This document shows positions 16,508 to 24,867 of a DNA stretch of 64,000 nt, in pieces (position 1 is the first letter of the stretch; the number at the start of each line of letters is the position of its first letter). The notes under the pieces are model-generated. The model was not told the DNA's origin and ran no database searches. It saw only the letters and a list, made by a program, of their open reading frames with translations. The stretch covers positions 34,995 through 98,994 of the forward strand of contig NZ_SISB01000026.1 of the NCBI RefSeq assembly GCF_004310295.1, written 5' to 3'. A program made the position numbers and the translations under genes. Source of the DNA: Pseudomonas sp. BGI-2 (GTDB lineage: Bacteria; Pseudomonadota; Gammaproteobacteria; Pseudomonadales; Pseudomonadaceae).

Positions 16508-17842
16508 TCAGCCAACCTGCTTGGTCGGGCTGTGGTAAATATCAGCGAACATGTCAGCCATGGCTTCTTCGCTGGGTTCTTCTTGCATTTGCACGCTTAC
16601 GGCGCGACTGACCAACTGATGACGACGCGGCAGATGCAAATCATCCGGAATCCGCGGGCCATCGGTCAGGTAGGCCACCGGTAATTCATGACTGATGGCC
16701 AGGCTTAACACCTCGCCCAGGCATGCCGTTTCATCCAGTTTAGTCAGGATGCAGCCAGCGAGACCGCAGCGTTTGTAACTGTGATAAGCGGCCGTTAGGA
16801 CCTGTTTCTGGCTGGTGGTTGCCAACACCAGATAATTTTTTGACTTGATGCCACGTCCGGCCAGGCTTTCGAGCTGCATGCGCAGTGCCGGATCGCTGGC
16901 CTGAAGACCCGCGGTATCGATCAGCACCACGCGTTTGCGCAGCAAGGGATCCAGCGCCTGCACCAGCGATTGCCCCGGATCGACGTGAGTTACCGACACG
17001 TTGAGGATCCGGCCCAGGGTCTTGAGTTGCTCCTGAGCACCAATACGGTAGCTGTCCATGCTCACCAGCGCGATGTTTTGCGCGCCATATTTCAGAACGT
17101 AGCGGGCCGCGAGCTTGGCCAGAGTGGTGGTCTTGCCCATGCCGGCAGGGCCGACCATGGCAATCACGCCGCCCTCTTCCAGTGGCTCGACTTCCGGTGT
17201 GGCGATCATCCGCGCCAAGTGCGCCAGCAACATACGCCAGGCCTGACGGGGTTCTTCAATGTCGGTAATCATCGCCAGCAAGTCGCGGGACAACGGGCCG
17301 GACAGGCCGATGCGTTGCAGGCGACGCCAGAGGTTGGCCTGGGCCGGACGGCTGCCTTGCAGCTGATTCCAGGCCAGGGAGCCGAGTTGCACTTCCATCA
17401 GTTCGCGCAGGCTGTTGAGTTCGAAACGCATCGAGTCGAATGCACGCGGGTCCACACCGCCAGCGGCTGGCGCAGGGGCTGGAGCGGAGCGACGAGGTTC
17501 GGCATACGTCGGCTCGATCAGCGGCTCGGCGGCGGTCAACGGCAGGCCGGCGAACAACTGGCGATTGGTGGTCTTGTCGCCTTCGGTTTCGCCTTCGCCA
17601 CGCAAGCTCAATTCGGCCTGGGCGGTGACGATCCGCGACTGGGTCTTGCGCAGCTCGTCCTCGAGTTCCATGTTCGGAACACGCGGGGCCAGCGCAGACA
17701 ATTTGTAATCCAGGGCAGCCGTCAGCTCGACGCCACCGGCAATCCGGCGATTGCCAATAATGGCGGCATCAGCGCCCAGCTCATCACGAACCAGTTTCAT
17801 GGCCTGACGCATATCGGCGGCGAAAAAACGCTTAACTTGCAT
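16508..17842 (-). CDS. flhF: polar flagellar placement GTPase FlhF
   Basis: A 444-residue SRP-type GTPase. The basic start MQVKRFFAADMRQAMKLVRD belongs to the variable B domain, and the NG domain occupies the C-terminal half: G1 VGPAGMGKTTTLAKLAARY, the G2/G3 area VLIDTAGLQASD, and LTKLDETACLGEVLS. It directs assembly of the flagellum to the cell pole. It follows flhA with an 11-base gap and precedes fleN. Confidence 0.96.
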   Translation of the reverse strand: MQVKRFFAADMRQAMKLVRDELGADAAIIGNRRIAGGVELTAALDYKLSALAPRVPNMELEDELRKTQSRIVTAQAELSLRGEGETEGDKTTNRQLFAGLPLTAAEPLIEPTYAEPRRSAPAPAPAAGGVDPRAFDSMRFELNSLRELMEVQLGSLAWNQLQGSRPAQANLWRRLQRIGLSGPLSRDLLAMITDIEEPRQAWRMLLAHLARMIATPEVEPLEEGGVIAMVGPAGMGKTTTLAKLAARYVLKYGAQNIALVSMDSYRIGAQEQLKTLGRILNVSVTHVDPGQSLVQALDPLLRKRVVLIDTAGLQASDPALRMQLESLAGRGIKSKNYLVLATTSQKQVLTAAYHSYKRCGLAGCILTKLDETACLGEVLSLAISHELPVAYLTDGPRIPDDLHLPRRHQLVSRAVSVQMQEEPSEEAMADMFADIYHSPTKQVG

Positions 17843-17853
17843 AAACCACTACC

Positions 17854-19983
17854 TCAGCCGTTGGGCCCTACTGTCGCAACGATGGTCACTTGCTTGTTGT
17901 CAGGAATTTCCTGGTAAGCCAACACATGCAAACCCGGGACTGCCAGTCGGCCGAATCGCGAAAGCATCGCGCGAACCGGACCGGCCACCAGCAGAATCAC
18001 CGGTTGACCTTGCATTTCCTGACGCTGCGCCGCATCGATCAACGAGCGTTGCAGTTTCTCAGCCATGCTTGGCTCCAGCAGAACGCCCTCTTCCGAGCCT
18101 TGTCCTGCCTTCTGAAGACTATTGAGCAATATCTGTTCCAACCTTGGCTCCAGAGTGATAACTGGTAGCTCGGAGTCAGTCCCTACAATGCTTTGGACGA
18201 TTGCGCGGGATACGCCGACGCGCACGGCGGCCACCAACGCGGCAGTATCTTGACTCTTGGCGGCATTGTTGGCGATGGCCTCGGCAATGCTGCGGATGTC
18301 CCGTACTGGCACCTGTTCGGCCAGCAAAGCCTGCAAAACTTTCAGCAGCTGCGACAGAGACACCACACCCGGCACCAGCTCTTCGGCCAGTTTCGGTGAG
18401 CTTTTGGCCAGCAATTGCATGAGTTGCTGGACTTCTTCGTGACCGATCAGTTCGCTGGAGTGCTTGTACAGAATCTGGTTCAAGTGGGTGGCCACGACCG
18501 TACTGGCATCGACCACGGTGTAACCGAGGGATTGCGCCTGGGCACGCTGGCTGATTTCGATCCAGACCGCCTCCAGACCGAAAGCCGGATCTTTGGCGGT
18601 AATGCCGTTGAGCGTCCCGTAGACCTGCCCCGGATTGATCGCCAGTTCGCGATCCGGGTAAATCTCCGCTTCGGCCAGGATCACCCCCATCAGGGTCAGG
18701 CGATAGGCACTCGGTGCCAGGTCGAGGTTGTCACGGATATGCACAGTCGGCATCAGGAAGCCCAGATCTTGCGACAGCTTCTTGCGCACACCCTTGATCC
18801 GCGCCAGCAACTGACCGCCCTGGTTGCGGTCCACCAGCGGAATCAGCCGGTATCCGACTTCCAGGCCGATCATGTCGATCGGGGTCACGTCGTCCCAGCC
18901 CAGCTCCTTGGTTTCCTGGGCGCGAGCCGGGGATGGCAGCAGCTCCTGTTGACGCTTGACCTCTTGCAGGGCTTGAACCTTGACCACGTTCTGCTTCTTC
19001 CAGAACAGGTACGCACCGCCGGCCGCCACGGCCGCCATGCTGAGAAAGGAGAAGTGCGGCATGCCGGGCACCAGGCCCATGACCGCCATAATACCCGCCG
19101 CCACTGCCAACGCTTTCGGCGAGGCGAACATCTGGCGATTGATCTGTTTTCCCATCTCTTCCGACCCGGACGCACGAGTCACCATGATCGCCGCCGCTGT
19201 CGATAACAACAGTGATGGCAATTGCGCCACCAAACCGTCACCGATGGTCAACAGCGCATAAACCCTGCCGGCATCGCCGAAGCTCATGCCGTGCTGGAAA
19301 ATACCGACGGCCATGCCGCCGATCAGGTTAATGAACAGAATCAGCAAGCCGGCAATGGCGTCGCCGCGAACGAACTTGCTGGCACCGTCCATCGAACCGT
19401 AGAACTCGGCTTCCTGGGCCACTTCCATCCGGCGCATTTTGGCTTGGTTCTGATCGATCAGGCCGGCGTTCAAGTCGGCGTCGATTGCCATTTGTTTACC
19501 GGGCATCGCATCGAGGGTGAAGCGCGCGCTCACCTCGGAAATCCGCCCGGCACCCTTGGTCACTACAACGAAGTTGATGATCATCAAAATCGCGAAGACC
19601 ACGATACCGACCACGTAGTTACCGCCGATCACCACTTCGCCGAAGGCCTGGATCACCTTGCCGGCTGAGGCGTGACCGTCCTGACCGTGGAGCATCACCA
19701 CCCGCGTGGAGGCCACGTTCAACGCCAGCCGCAGTAGCGTCGCCACCAATAGAATGGTCGGAAACACCGCGAAATCCAGCGGTCGCAAGGCATAGACGCA
19801 GACCAGCAACACCACGATCGACAAAGCGATGTTGAAGGTGAAGAACACATCCAACAGGAACGGTGGGATCGGCAACATCATCATCGCCAGCATGACCAGC
19901 AGCAACAACGGCACACCCAGATTGCCCCGACTTAAGTCGGCAACGTTTGTGCGGGCAGTGTTGAGTAACTGAGAGCGATCCAC
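17854..19983 (-). CDS. flhA: flagellar export apparatus protein FlhA
   Basis: A 709-residue export gate protein. About eight membrane segments lie in the N-terminal half, starting LLLLVMLAMMMLPIPPFLLDVFF, with the conserved FHIPEP region around GRISEVSARFTLDAMPGKQM. The large cytoplasmic domain docks chaperone-substrate complexes (residues ~350-700). It is the first gene of an operon with flhF, fleN and fliA. A sigma-54 promoter candidate lies 60 bases upstream. Confidence 0.98.
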   Translation of the reverse strand: MDRSQLLNTARTNVADLSRGNLGVPLLLLVMLAMMMLPIPPFLLDVFFTFNIALSIVVLLVCVYALRPLDFAVFPTILLVATLLRLALNVASTRVVMLHGQDGHASAGKVIQAFGEVVIGGNYVVGIVVFAILMIINFVVVTKGAGRISEVSARFTLDAMPGKQMAIDADLNAGLIDQNQAKMRRMEVAQEAEFYGSMDGASKFVRGDAIAGLLILFINLIGGMAVGIFQHGMSFGDAGRVYALLTIGDGLVAQLPSLLLSTAAAIMVTRASGSEEMGKQINRQMFASPKALAVAAGIMAVMGLVPGMPHFSFLSMAAVAAGGAYLFWKKQNVVKVQALQEVKRQQELLPSPARAQETKELGWDDVTPIDMIGLEVGYRLIPLVDRNQGGQLLARIKGVRKKLSQDLGFLMPTVHIRDNLDLAPSAYRLTLMGVILAEAEIYPDRELAINPGQVYGTLNGITAKDPAFGLEAVWIEISQRAQAQSLGYTVVDASTVVATHLNQILYKHSSELIGHEEVQQLMQLLAKSSPKLAEELVPGVVSLSQLLKVLQALLAEQVPVRDIRSIAEAIANNAAKSQDTAALVAAVRVGVSRAIVQSIVGTDSELPVITLEPRLEQILLNSLQKAGQGSEEGVLLEPSMAEKLQRSLIDAAQRQEMQGQPVILLVAGPVRAMLSRFGRLAVPGLHVLAYQEIPDNKQVTIVATVGPNG

Positions 19984-20043
19984 CGGTTTTCCCCGTTCCT
20001 TAAAGCAAACTTTTGACGCCTGAAGCAGGCGCAGGGCGGCTAC

Positions 20044-20059
20044 TGCAAGAAACCTTCCA
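20044..20059 (-). promoter_or_regulatory. sigma-54 promoter of flhA
   Basis: On the minus strand the site reads TGGAAGGTTTCTTGCA, with GG and GC separated by exactly ten bases and a TTGC -12 element, 60 bases before the flhA start. The -24 element is weaker (GGAA in place of GGCA). FleQ-dependent control is expected from known pseudomonad flhA regulation. Confidence 0.65.
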
Positions 20060-20101
20060 ACTTTTGCAGAGATGGGGAATAGAGGGCTTTATTGAGGATT
20101 T

Positions 20102-20223
20102 GTAGCAGCTGCCGAGCTTGCGAGGCTGCGTCCGGCTGCGCAGCAGCCGTTAAACCGTTGCGAGGAATGCGGTCGAGCATGACTCCGTCTCGAACGCAGC
20201 CTCGCGAGCTCGGCAGTTGCTAC
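20102..20223. repeat. long imperfect inverted repeat upstream of flhA
   Basis: The left arm begins GTAGCAGCTGCCGAGCTTGC (20102-20130). The right arm ends CGAGCTCGGCAGTTGCTAC (20195-20223). They pair over about 29 bases with a few mismatches and a 64-base loop. It is related in style to pseudomonad REP-like palindromes but differs in sequence from the other classes here. It separates flhA from the accessory block. Confidence 0.8.
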
Positions 20224-20248
20224 GCGTTTAAAGCACCAGAAATATGGA

Positions 20249-20914
20249 TCAACCCGCTGTCAGAATTTGCTCTTTGAGAATCGCGCCAAACCCAAGCTTG
20301 CCCCCAATCATGTAACGCGTGCCTTTGTGCATTTCCAGCCCGTCTTGATTGACCAACTCCTCTTGGGCATATCCAAGCACCACCACAGTGGCAGGGGCGA
20401 CTGCTGTGGCAGGGCCCACAAACTCGCCTTTCAAAAGATTCAGCGCCCATTCAAAAGGAATGATCGGCAGATCTTTTACAACGATCGGACGCTTGTCTTC
20501 CCAACGAAAATCCATCCGGGCAGTGATGTGTAGCTGATCAGCGATGATTTCGAATTGGGGCTTGGCATATCGCCGCTCCAGCCCACCCGTTGACCATTGA
20601 CTCATGTAGTACCTTGGACTCCTGAAAACATTAAACAGCGCTTCTTTGTCGCGGGTATTTCCGGCAGCATCGAAAAAATAATTGTAGGAGTAGTGGTAAG
20701 CGAAACTGGTCAGCTCAGGCCGGATAGCGTTGATCGGATTATTCAAATAGTCCGGAATGTATAGGCTGGAGATTTGCTCGAAGTTCGTGAAATCCAGGCT
20801 CATTTTGAAAGTAACGGTGTACCCGATCGCCCGCTCGGCCGGGTTTTCTTACAGCCTGCCCGAGACAAACTCCAACTCCATACCCTGCAGTTTTCGATAT
20901 AGACGCTCTGTCAT
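20249..20914 (-). pseudogene. unknown gene split by an in-frame TAA stop
   Basis: A good start (ATG after GAGGGAACCATC) begins MTERLYRKLQGMELEF and runs 21 codons to a TAA. The same frame then continues at once as ENPAERAIGYTVTFKMSLDF and stays open for ~200 codons to ...LKEQILTAG. The continuation before the next ATG is as protein-like as the rest, so one ~221-residue gene with a nonsense codon at 20849-20851 is the simplest reading. Alternatives are an independent 184-residue gene starting MSLDFTNFEQ with no good ribosome site, or readthrough. No family was recognised. The region is visibly richer in A+T than the flagellar genes around it. Confidence 0.6.
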
Positions 20915-21046
20915 GATGGTTCCCTCTAGAACTGACGCAAACACCCATCCTTGGCGCTCCAATCGAATGATCAGAACCTCCACTGCAAGGACATTGATCG
21001 GGAGAATTCCCACGGGCATGACAGCGCGAGCGGGCGCTGACTGTCT

Positions 21047-21063
21047 ACTGTCAGAGTTGACAG
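21047..21063. promoter_or_regulatory. LuxR-box-like palindrome, site 1 (CTGTCA-N4-TGACAG)
   Basis: ACTGTCAGAGTTGACAG lies about 130 bases upstream of the start of the split minus-strand gene. It fits the CT-N12-AG pattern of LuxR-family (las/rhl-type) boxes and shares both half-sites with site 2. No luxR gene is in the window. Confidence 0.55.
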
Positions 21064-21153
21064 GTGGAGCAGGCATTTCGACAGGCGGCGCATTGCACGT
21101 GCGGTTTTTGGATGATGGAGCCACCTCCACCCACCTCTCGACCGCTCGTCGCC

Positions 21154-21171
21154 ACTGTCAGATCTGACAGT
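21154..21171. promoter_or_regulatory. LuxR-box-like perfect 18-bp palindrome, site 2
   Basis: ACTGTCAGATCTGACAGT is a perfect palindrome 70 bases before the plus-strand gene. It differs from the classic CTGCCAGATCTGGCAG box only at one symmetrical pair. The distance suits activation of the plus-strand gene by a LuxR-type regulator encoded elsewhere. Confidence 0.6.
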
Positions 21172-21241
21172 TGCCATCAATAGCGCCTTGGAGGCCAGAT
21201 AGAGCAGCCCGATGGAGCAACATACCCACAGGAAAAAACTC

Positions 21242-22522
21242 ATGGACTCGATCACTGCCGTTACAAACCCAGCGAATCCGAAAATTCTCGAAGCCCATGG
21301 CTCCGCAGGGGATCGACTCGACTTCGACAGCGTCTACCACCGTGATTTCATTACCGCTCAAGTCCCTCATTACTCCGGCATGGCTCGGGGTCACACCGTG
21401 ACCGTGACCTGGGGCAATCCTCGGCACATCTATAATTCAGAGGTGGTGACCGTCGGAACACCGGGGGCTATTGATATTCGAATCCCACGCATTGAAGTGA
21501 TCGATGCCATCGGCCATACGGTAAAGGTCTACTACACCGTGCGCACCGCACCGGGCACCGCACTGATTCCTTCCAGAATCCTCCTGTTGCATATCAACCC
21601 CTACGAGTTCAATTTACTGGCACCAACCCTGTCGACAGATCAGAAAACCCTAAGCGTCAGGTACGTGGGTATGGTGCACGGCTACACCGTTCGCATACGC
21701 GCCACCGGCAAAACCACGTGGGAAAGCGACGAGCGCGAAGTGCAGACTGGCGTTACGCCGACCTTCACACTCCCTTCGAACTGGATCGCAGAAAATCGAG
21801 GCATCGACACCCGGATCAATTACAGCGTTTACAAATCTGGAAGTGGGCAGCGGTTGATGTTTTCGAAGGTGTTAAGAGTGCGCATAGGAGAGCAAGTACT
21901 GCCGGCTCCTCTAATCAATATTTCTTCGGGCGGATTGGCAGGACAGGCTCTGCCTCATGACTGGCCCCACACTCGTGCGACGAACTCCGCCACGATAACT
22001 GGAGAACCCAACAGACAAGTCAACGCCAAGCTCTCGGGAAATGCGCGATTCAGCAATGCCTCCAATGAGATCGACATGAGATTGGACTCGCAAGGCCGAT
22101 CAATACAACCGGTTTCCAACGCGTTGGCACAGACGGTTGACTTGACCGCCACCTATGGCACCGGACCAAGCATCAGGGCATCGATGATTTTTTCAGCGTC
22201 CTTTCCAGCAGATGCCGCATTGGGGAGTACAGGTGTGAGAGCCAACGTATCATCAGGGGCTGCAGCTAACGGAATATCGCCCAACCGAGTCACCTATGAC
22301 ACTTTCGCAATCAATCAACCTATGACTCTTAGGGCCCAAGTATCTGGCAGTGCTCGCCTACCTGCATACTCTGCTCAGATAGCGAATATCCGACTCTACC
22401 AGCCAAGTTGGGATTGCACTTTTGACGTGGTGAACACAGTCCGGGAAACAGTCACAGTGACGTTCGAGATTCTTGAACTGGGGAGCTGGACTCGATTCAG
22501 CAAACAAATGACGTTCGTATAG
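21242..22522 (+). CDS. hypothetical protein with tandem Ig-like repeats
   Basis: A 426-residue protein of no family I can name. Residues ~37-118 and ~136-215 look like two copies of a beta-sandwich repeat: compare YSGMARGHTVTVTW with YVGMVHGYTVRIRA, and VKVYYTVRTAPG...SRILLLHI with INYSVYKSGSG...SKVLRVRI. The remaining ~200 residues are also beta-rich and Ser/Ala/Asn-rich. No signal peptide or membrane segment is seen. The start MDSITAVTN is preceded by AGGAAAAAACTC; an ATG ten codons upstream is less well placed. It is divergent from the split gene, with two LuxR-box-like sites between them, inside the flhA-flhB gap. Confidence 0.75.
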   Translation: MDSITAVTNPANPKILEAHGSAGDRLDFDSVYHRDFITAQVPHYSGMARGHTVTVTWGNPRHIYNSEVVTVGTPGAIDIRIPRIEVIDAIGHTVKVYYTVRTAPGTALIPSRILLLHINPYEFNLLAPTLSTDQKTLSVRYVGMVHGYTVRIRATGKTTWESDEREVQTGVTPTFTLPSNWIAENRGIDTRINYSVYKSGSGQRLMFSKVLRVRIGEQVLPAPLINISSGGLAGQALPHDWPHTRATNSATITGEPNRQVNAKLSGNARFSNASNEIDMRLDSQGRSIQPVSNALAQTVDLTATYGTGPSIRASMIFSASFPADAALGSTGVRANVSSGAAANGISPNRVTYDTFAINQPMTLRAQVSGSARLPAYSAQIANIRLYQPSWDCTFDVVNTVRETVTVTFEILELGSWTRFSKQMTFV

Positions 22523-22665
22523 CCCGGTGTAATACCGGTGACTTGCAGACAAGTGCGACCTCCGCAAGGTATTGCAATGAATTGCAAAATGCTTTGTAGA
22601 TGCATATCAGTGGAGGAGCCGCGCTGGAACTTGCTCGCGACGAAACCGGATGTACCAGTACGAAC

Positions 22666-23805
22666 TCAAGAATCGCGCCGCAAATCCGGCGGAATCGGCA
22701 AATCATCCTTGAGCGGATCCGGACGCTTGCCCTTGCCCGCGCGGTACTGGCGGATCTGGTAGACGTAGGCCAATACCTGAGCGACCGCCAGATACAACCC
22801 ACCGGGGATTTCCTGCTCCAACTCCGTGGAGTAATAGATCGAACGTGCCAGGGCTGGCGATTCGAGCAGCAGCACATTGTTGGCCACGGCGATTTCACGA
22901 ATCTTCAAGGCGAGGAAGTCACTGCCCTTGGCCAGCAATACCGGCGCGCTGCCTTTGTCGGGATCGTACTTGAGGGCGACGGCGTAGTGCGTCGGGTTGG
23001 TAATGACCACGTCGGCCTCGGGGATGGCCGCCATCATTCGGCGCTGGGACATCTCGCGCTGCAACTGGCGAATGCGCTGTTTGACCTCTGGTTTACCTTC
23101 CTGATCCTTGTGCTCGTCGCGCACTTCCTGCTTGGTCATCAGCAGTTTCTTGTGGCTTTCCCAGAGCTGCACCGGCACGTCGACCGCAGCAATGAGGATC
23201 AGCCCGCAAGCCATCCACAAGGTGCTCCAGCCGACCACTTGCAGGCTGTGAATGATCGCCATGTCCAATGGCTCGTGGGCGATGCGCAGCAGATCGTCGA
23301 TGTCCGCCGACAAGACCGCCAACGCCACGAATAACACGATAAAAAACTTCGCCAGAGCCTTGAGCAACTCCACCAGCGCCTTGGCCGAGAACATCCGTTT
23401 CAGTCCCGCGCCGGGGTTCATGCGACTGAACTTGGGCGCCATGGAGCCGGCCGCGAACAGCCAGCCACCCAGGGAAATCGGACCGATCAGCGCAGCCAGC
23501 AGCATGGTGATCATCACCGGCTGAATCGCAAAAAGGGCAATCTGCCCCGAATGCAGCAGGTAAGTGCCCATGGAGCGCTGATCCAGAATCACTTCCCGCG
23601 ACAGCGAGAAGTTCATGCGCATCAGCTCCATCATGTCCTGCGCCAATGCGCCGCCAAAAATCAGCAGCGCACCCGCGCCGGCGAGCATGACCGCCAGAGT
23701 ATTGAGTTCCTTGGAGCGCGCAATCTCGCCCTTCTCACGGGAGTCCTTTTTGCGTTTCTCCGTGGGGTCTTCTGTTTTGTCCTGACCGCTTTCGCTCTCA
23801 GCCAT
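22666..23805 (-). CDS. flhB: flagellar export switch protein FlhB
   Basis: A 379-residue FlhB. A charged N-terminus (MAESESGQDKTEDPTEKRKK) is followed by four membrane segments between residues ~30 and ~215. The cytoplasmic autocleavage domain has the NPTH motif in VVITNPTHYAVALKY. Cleavage between Asn and Pro switches export from rod/hook to filament substrates. It is the last gene of the fliLMNOPQR-flhB run and begins three bases after the fliR stop. A short Pro/Asp-rich tail follows the conserved domain. Confidence 0.97.
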   Translation of the reverse strand: MAESESGQDKTEDPTEKRKKDSREKGEIARSKELNTLAVMLAGAGALLIFGGALAQDMMELMRMNFSLSREVILDQRSMGTYLLHSGQIALFAIQPVMITMLLAALIGPISLGGWLFAAGSMAPKFSRMNPGAGLKRMFSAKALVELLKALAKFFIVLFVALAVLSADIDDLLRIAHEPLDMAIIHSLQVVGWSTLWMACGLILIAAVDVPVQLWESHKKLLMTKQEVRDEHKDQEGKPEVKQRIRQLQREMSQRRMMAAIPEADVVITNPTHYAVALKYDPDKGSAPVLLAKGSDFLALKIREIAVANNVLLLESPALARSIYYSTELEQEIPGGLYLAVAQVLAYVYQIRQYRAGKGKRPDPLKDDLPIPPDLRRDS

Positions 23806-23808
23806 GAC

Positions 23809-24594
23809 TCAGCGCGCCCGTGCCAGTTCGCGTAAAAACTGCAAGGCCTCGGAGGCCAGCGGTTGATACTGATTGATGATGTCCGCCAGCCCGACCCAGA
23901 CAATGAACAGCCCGAGCACCAGGGTCAGCGGAAAACCGATGGAAAAAATGTTCAGCTGCGGTGCGGCCCGAGTCATCACGCCGAACGCGATGTTGACCAC
24001 CAGCAGCGCCGTGATCGCCGGCAGCACCAGCAACAATGCAGCACCGAGGACCCAACCGAGCTTGCCGGCCAGTTCCCAGAAATGATTGACCATCAAGCCA
24101 CTGCCAACCGGCATCGTGGTGAAGCTTTCGGTAAGGACTTCGAAGACCACCAGATGGCCGTTCATGGACAGGAACAACAGCGTCACCAGCATGGTGAAGA
24201 ACTGCCCGATCACTGCAACCGAGACGCCGTTGGTGGGGTCGACCATCGACGCGAAGCCCATACCCATCTGAATCGAAACGATCTGCCCCGCCACCACGAA
24301 CGCCTGGAAGAACAGCTGCAAGGAAAACCCCAGCACCGCGCCGATAAGGATCTGCTCGGCGATCAGCAAAAGCGCACTCAAATCCAGTGCATTGATCGGC
24401 GGCATTGGCGGCAGGCCCGGCGCAATCACCACCGTGATCGCCAGGGCGAAGTACAGGCGCACGCGCGTGGGCACCAGGGACGTGCCAAAGACCGGCATGA
24501 CCATCAGCAACGAGCCGATGCGAAACAGCGGCAACATGAACATCGCCACCCAGGTACTGATCTGGGTATCGGTCAGCTGCAGCAGCGACGGCAT
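23809..24594 (-). CDS. fliR: flagellar export protein FliR
   Basis: A 261-residue integral membrane protein with about six hydrophobic helices: WVAMFMLPLFRIGSLLMVMP near the start, ALAITVVIAPGLPPMP, AVLGFSLQLFFQAFVVAGQ and FFTMLVTLLFLSMNGHLVV. It forms part of the FliPQR export channel with FliP and FliQ. The gene sits three bases after fliQ and three before flhB. It has the usual family length and no irregularities. Confidence 0.96.
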   Translation of the reverse strand: MPSLLQLTDTQISTWVAMFMLPLFRIGSLLMVMPVFGTSLVPTRVRLYFALAITVVIAPGLPPMPPINALDLSALLLIAEQILIGAVLGFSLQLFFQAFVVAGQIVSIQMGMGFASMVDPTNGVSVAVIGQFFTMLVTLLFLSMNGHLVVFEVLTESFTTMPVGSGLMVNHFWELAGKLGWVLGAALLLVLPAITALLVVNIAFGVMTRAAPQLNIFSIGFPLTLVLGLFIVWVGLADIINQYQPLASEALQFLRELARAR

Positions 24595-24597
24595 GGT

Positions 24598-24867
24598 TTA
24601 GCCGATGACCTGAGGAATACTGCCGTACAGCTGCAGGATGTATTCCATGAACGTCTGCACCAGCCACGGGCCGGCGACGATCAGCGTCACCAGCATCACC
24701 AGCAGACGCGGCAGGAAGCTCAGGGTCTGTTCGTTGATCTGCGTGGCGGCCTGAAACATCGCTACCAGCAGGCCCACCAGCAGACTCGGAATCACTAGCA
24801 CGGCAACCATCATCGTGGTCAGCCACAGCGCTTCGCGGAAGATGTCTACCGCCACTTCCGGCGTCAT
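24598..24867 (-). CDS. fliQ: flagellar export protein FliQ
   Basis: An 89-residue protein with two membrane helices: ALWLTTMMVAVLVIPSLLVGLLVAMF (residues ~12-37) and LVMLVTLIVAGPWLVQTFM (~54-72). The loop ATQINEQTLSFLPR is typical of FliQ/SctS. It is the smallest member of the FliPQR channel. Its start overlaps the fliP stop by four bases. Confidence 0.96.
   Translation of the reverse strand: MTPEVAVDIFREALWLTTMMVAVLVIPSLLVGLLVAMFQAATQINEQTLSFLPRLLVMLVTLIVAGPWLVQTFMEYILQLYGSIPQVIG

Noticed and set aside
20915..21130. Upstream extension of the split minus-strand gene (frame starting MEVAPSSKNR)
   Set aside because: It would run through LuxR-like site 1 and has no ribosome site. The MTERLYRK start has a good one.
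23863..24798. 311-codon Gln/His/Arg-rich plus-strand frame opposite fliR and fliQ
   Set aside because: A shadow of two certain membrane-protein genes; its composition is an artefact of reading hydrophobic codons backwards.
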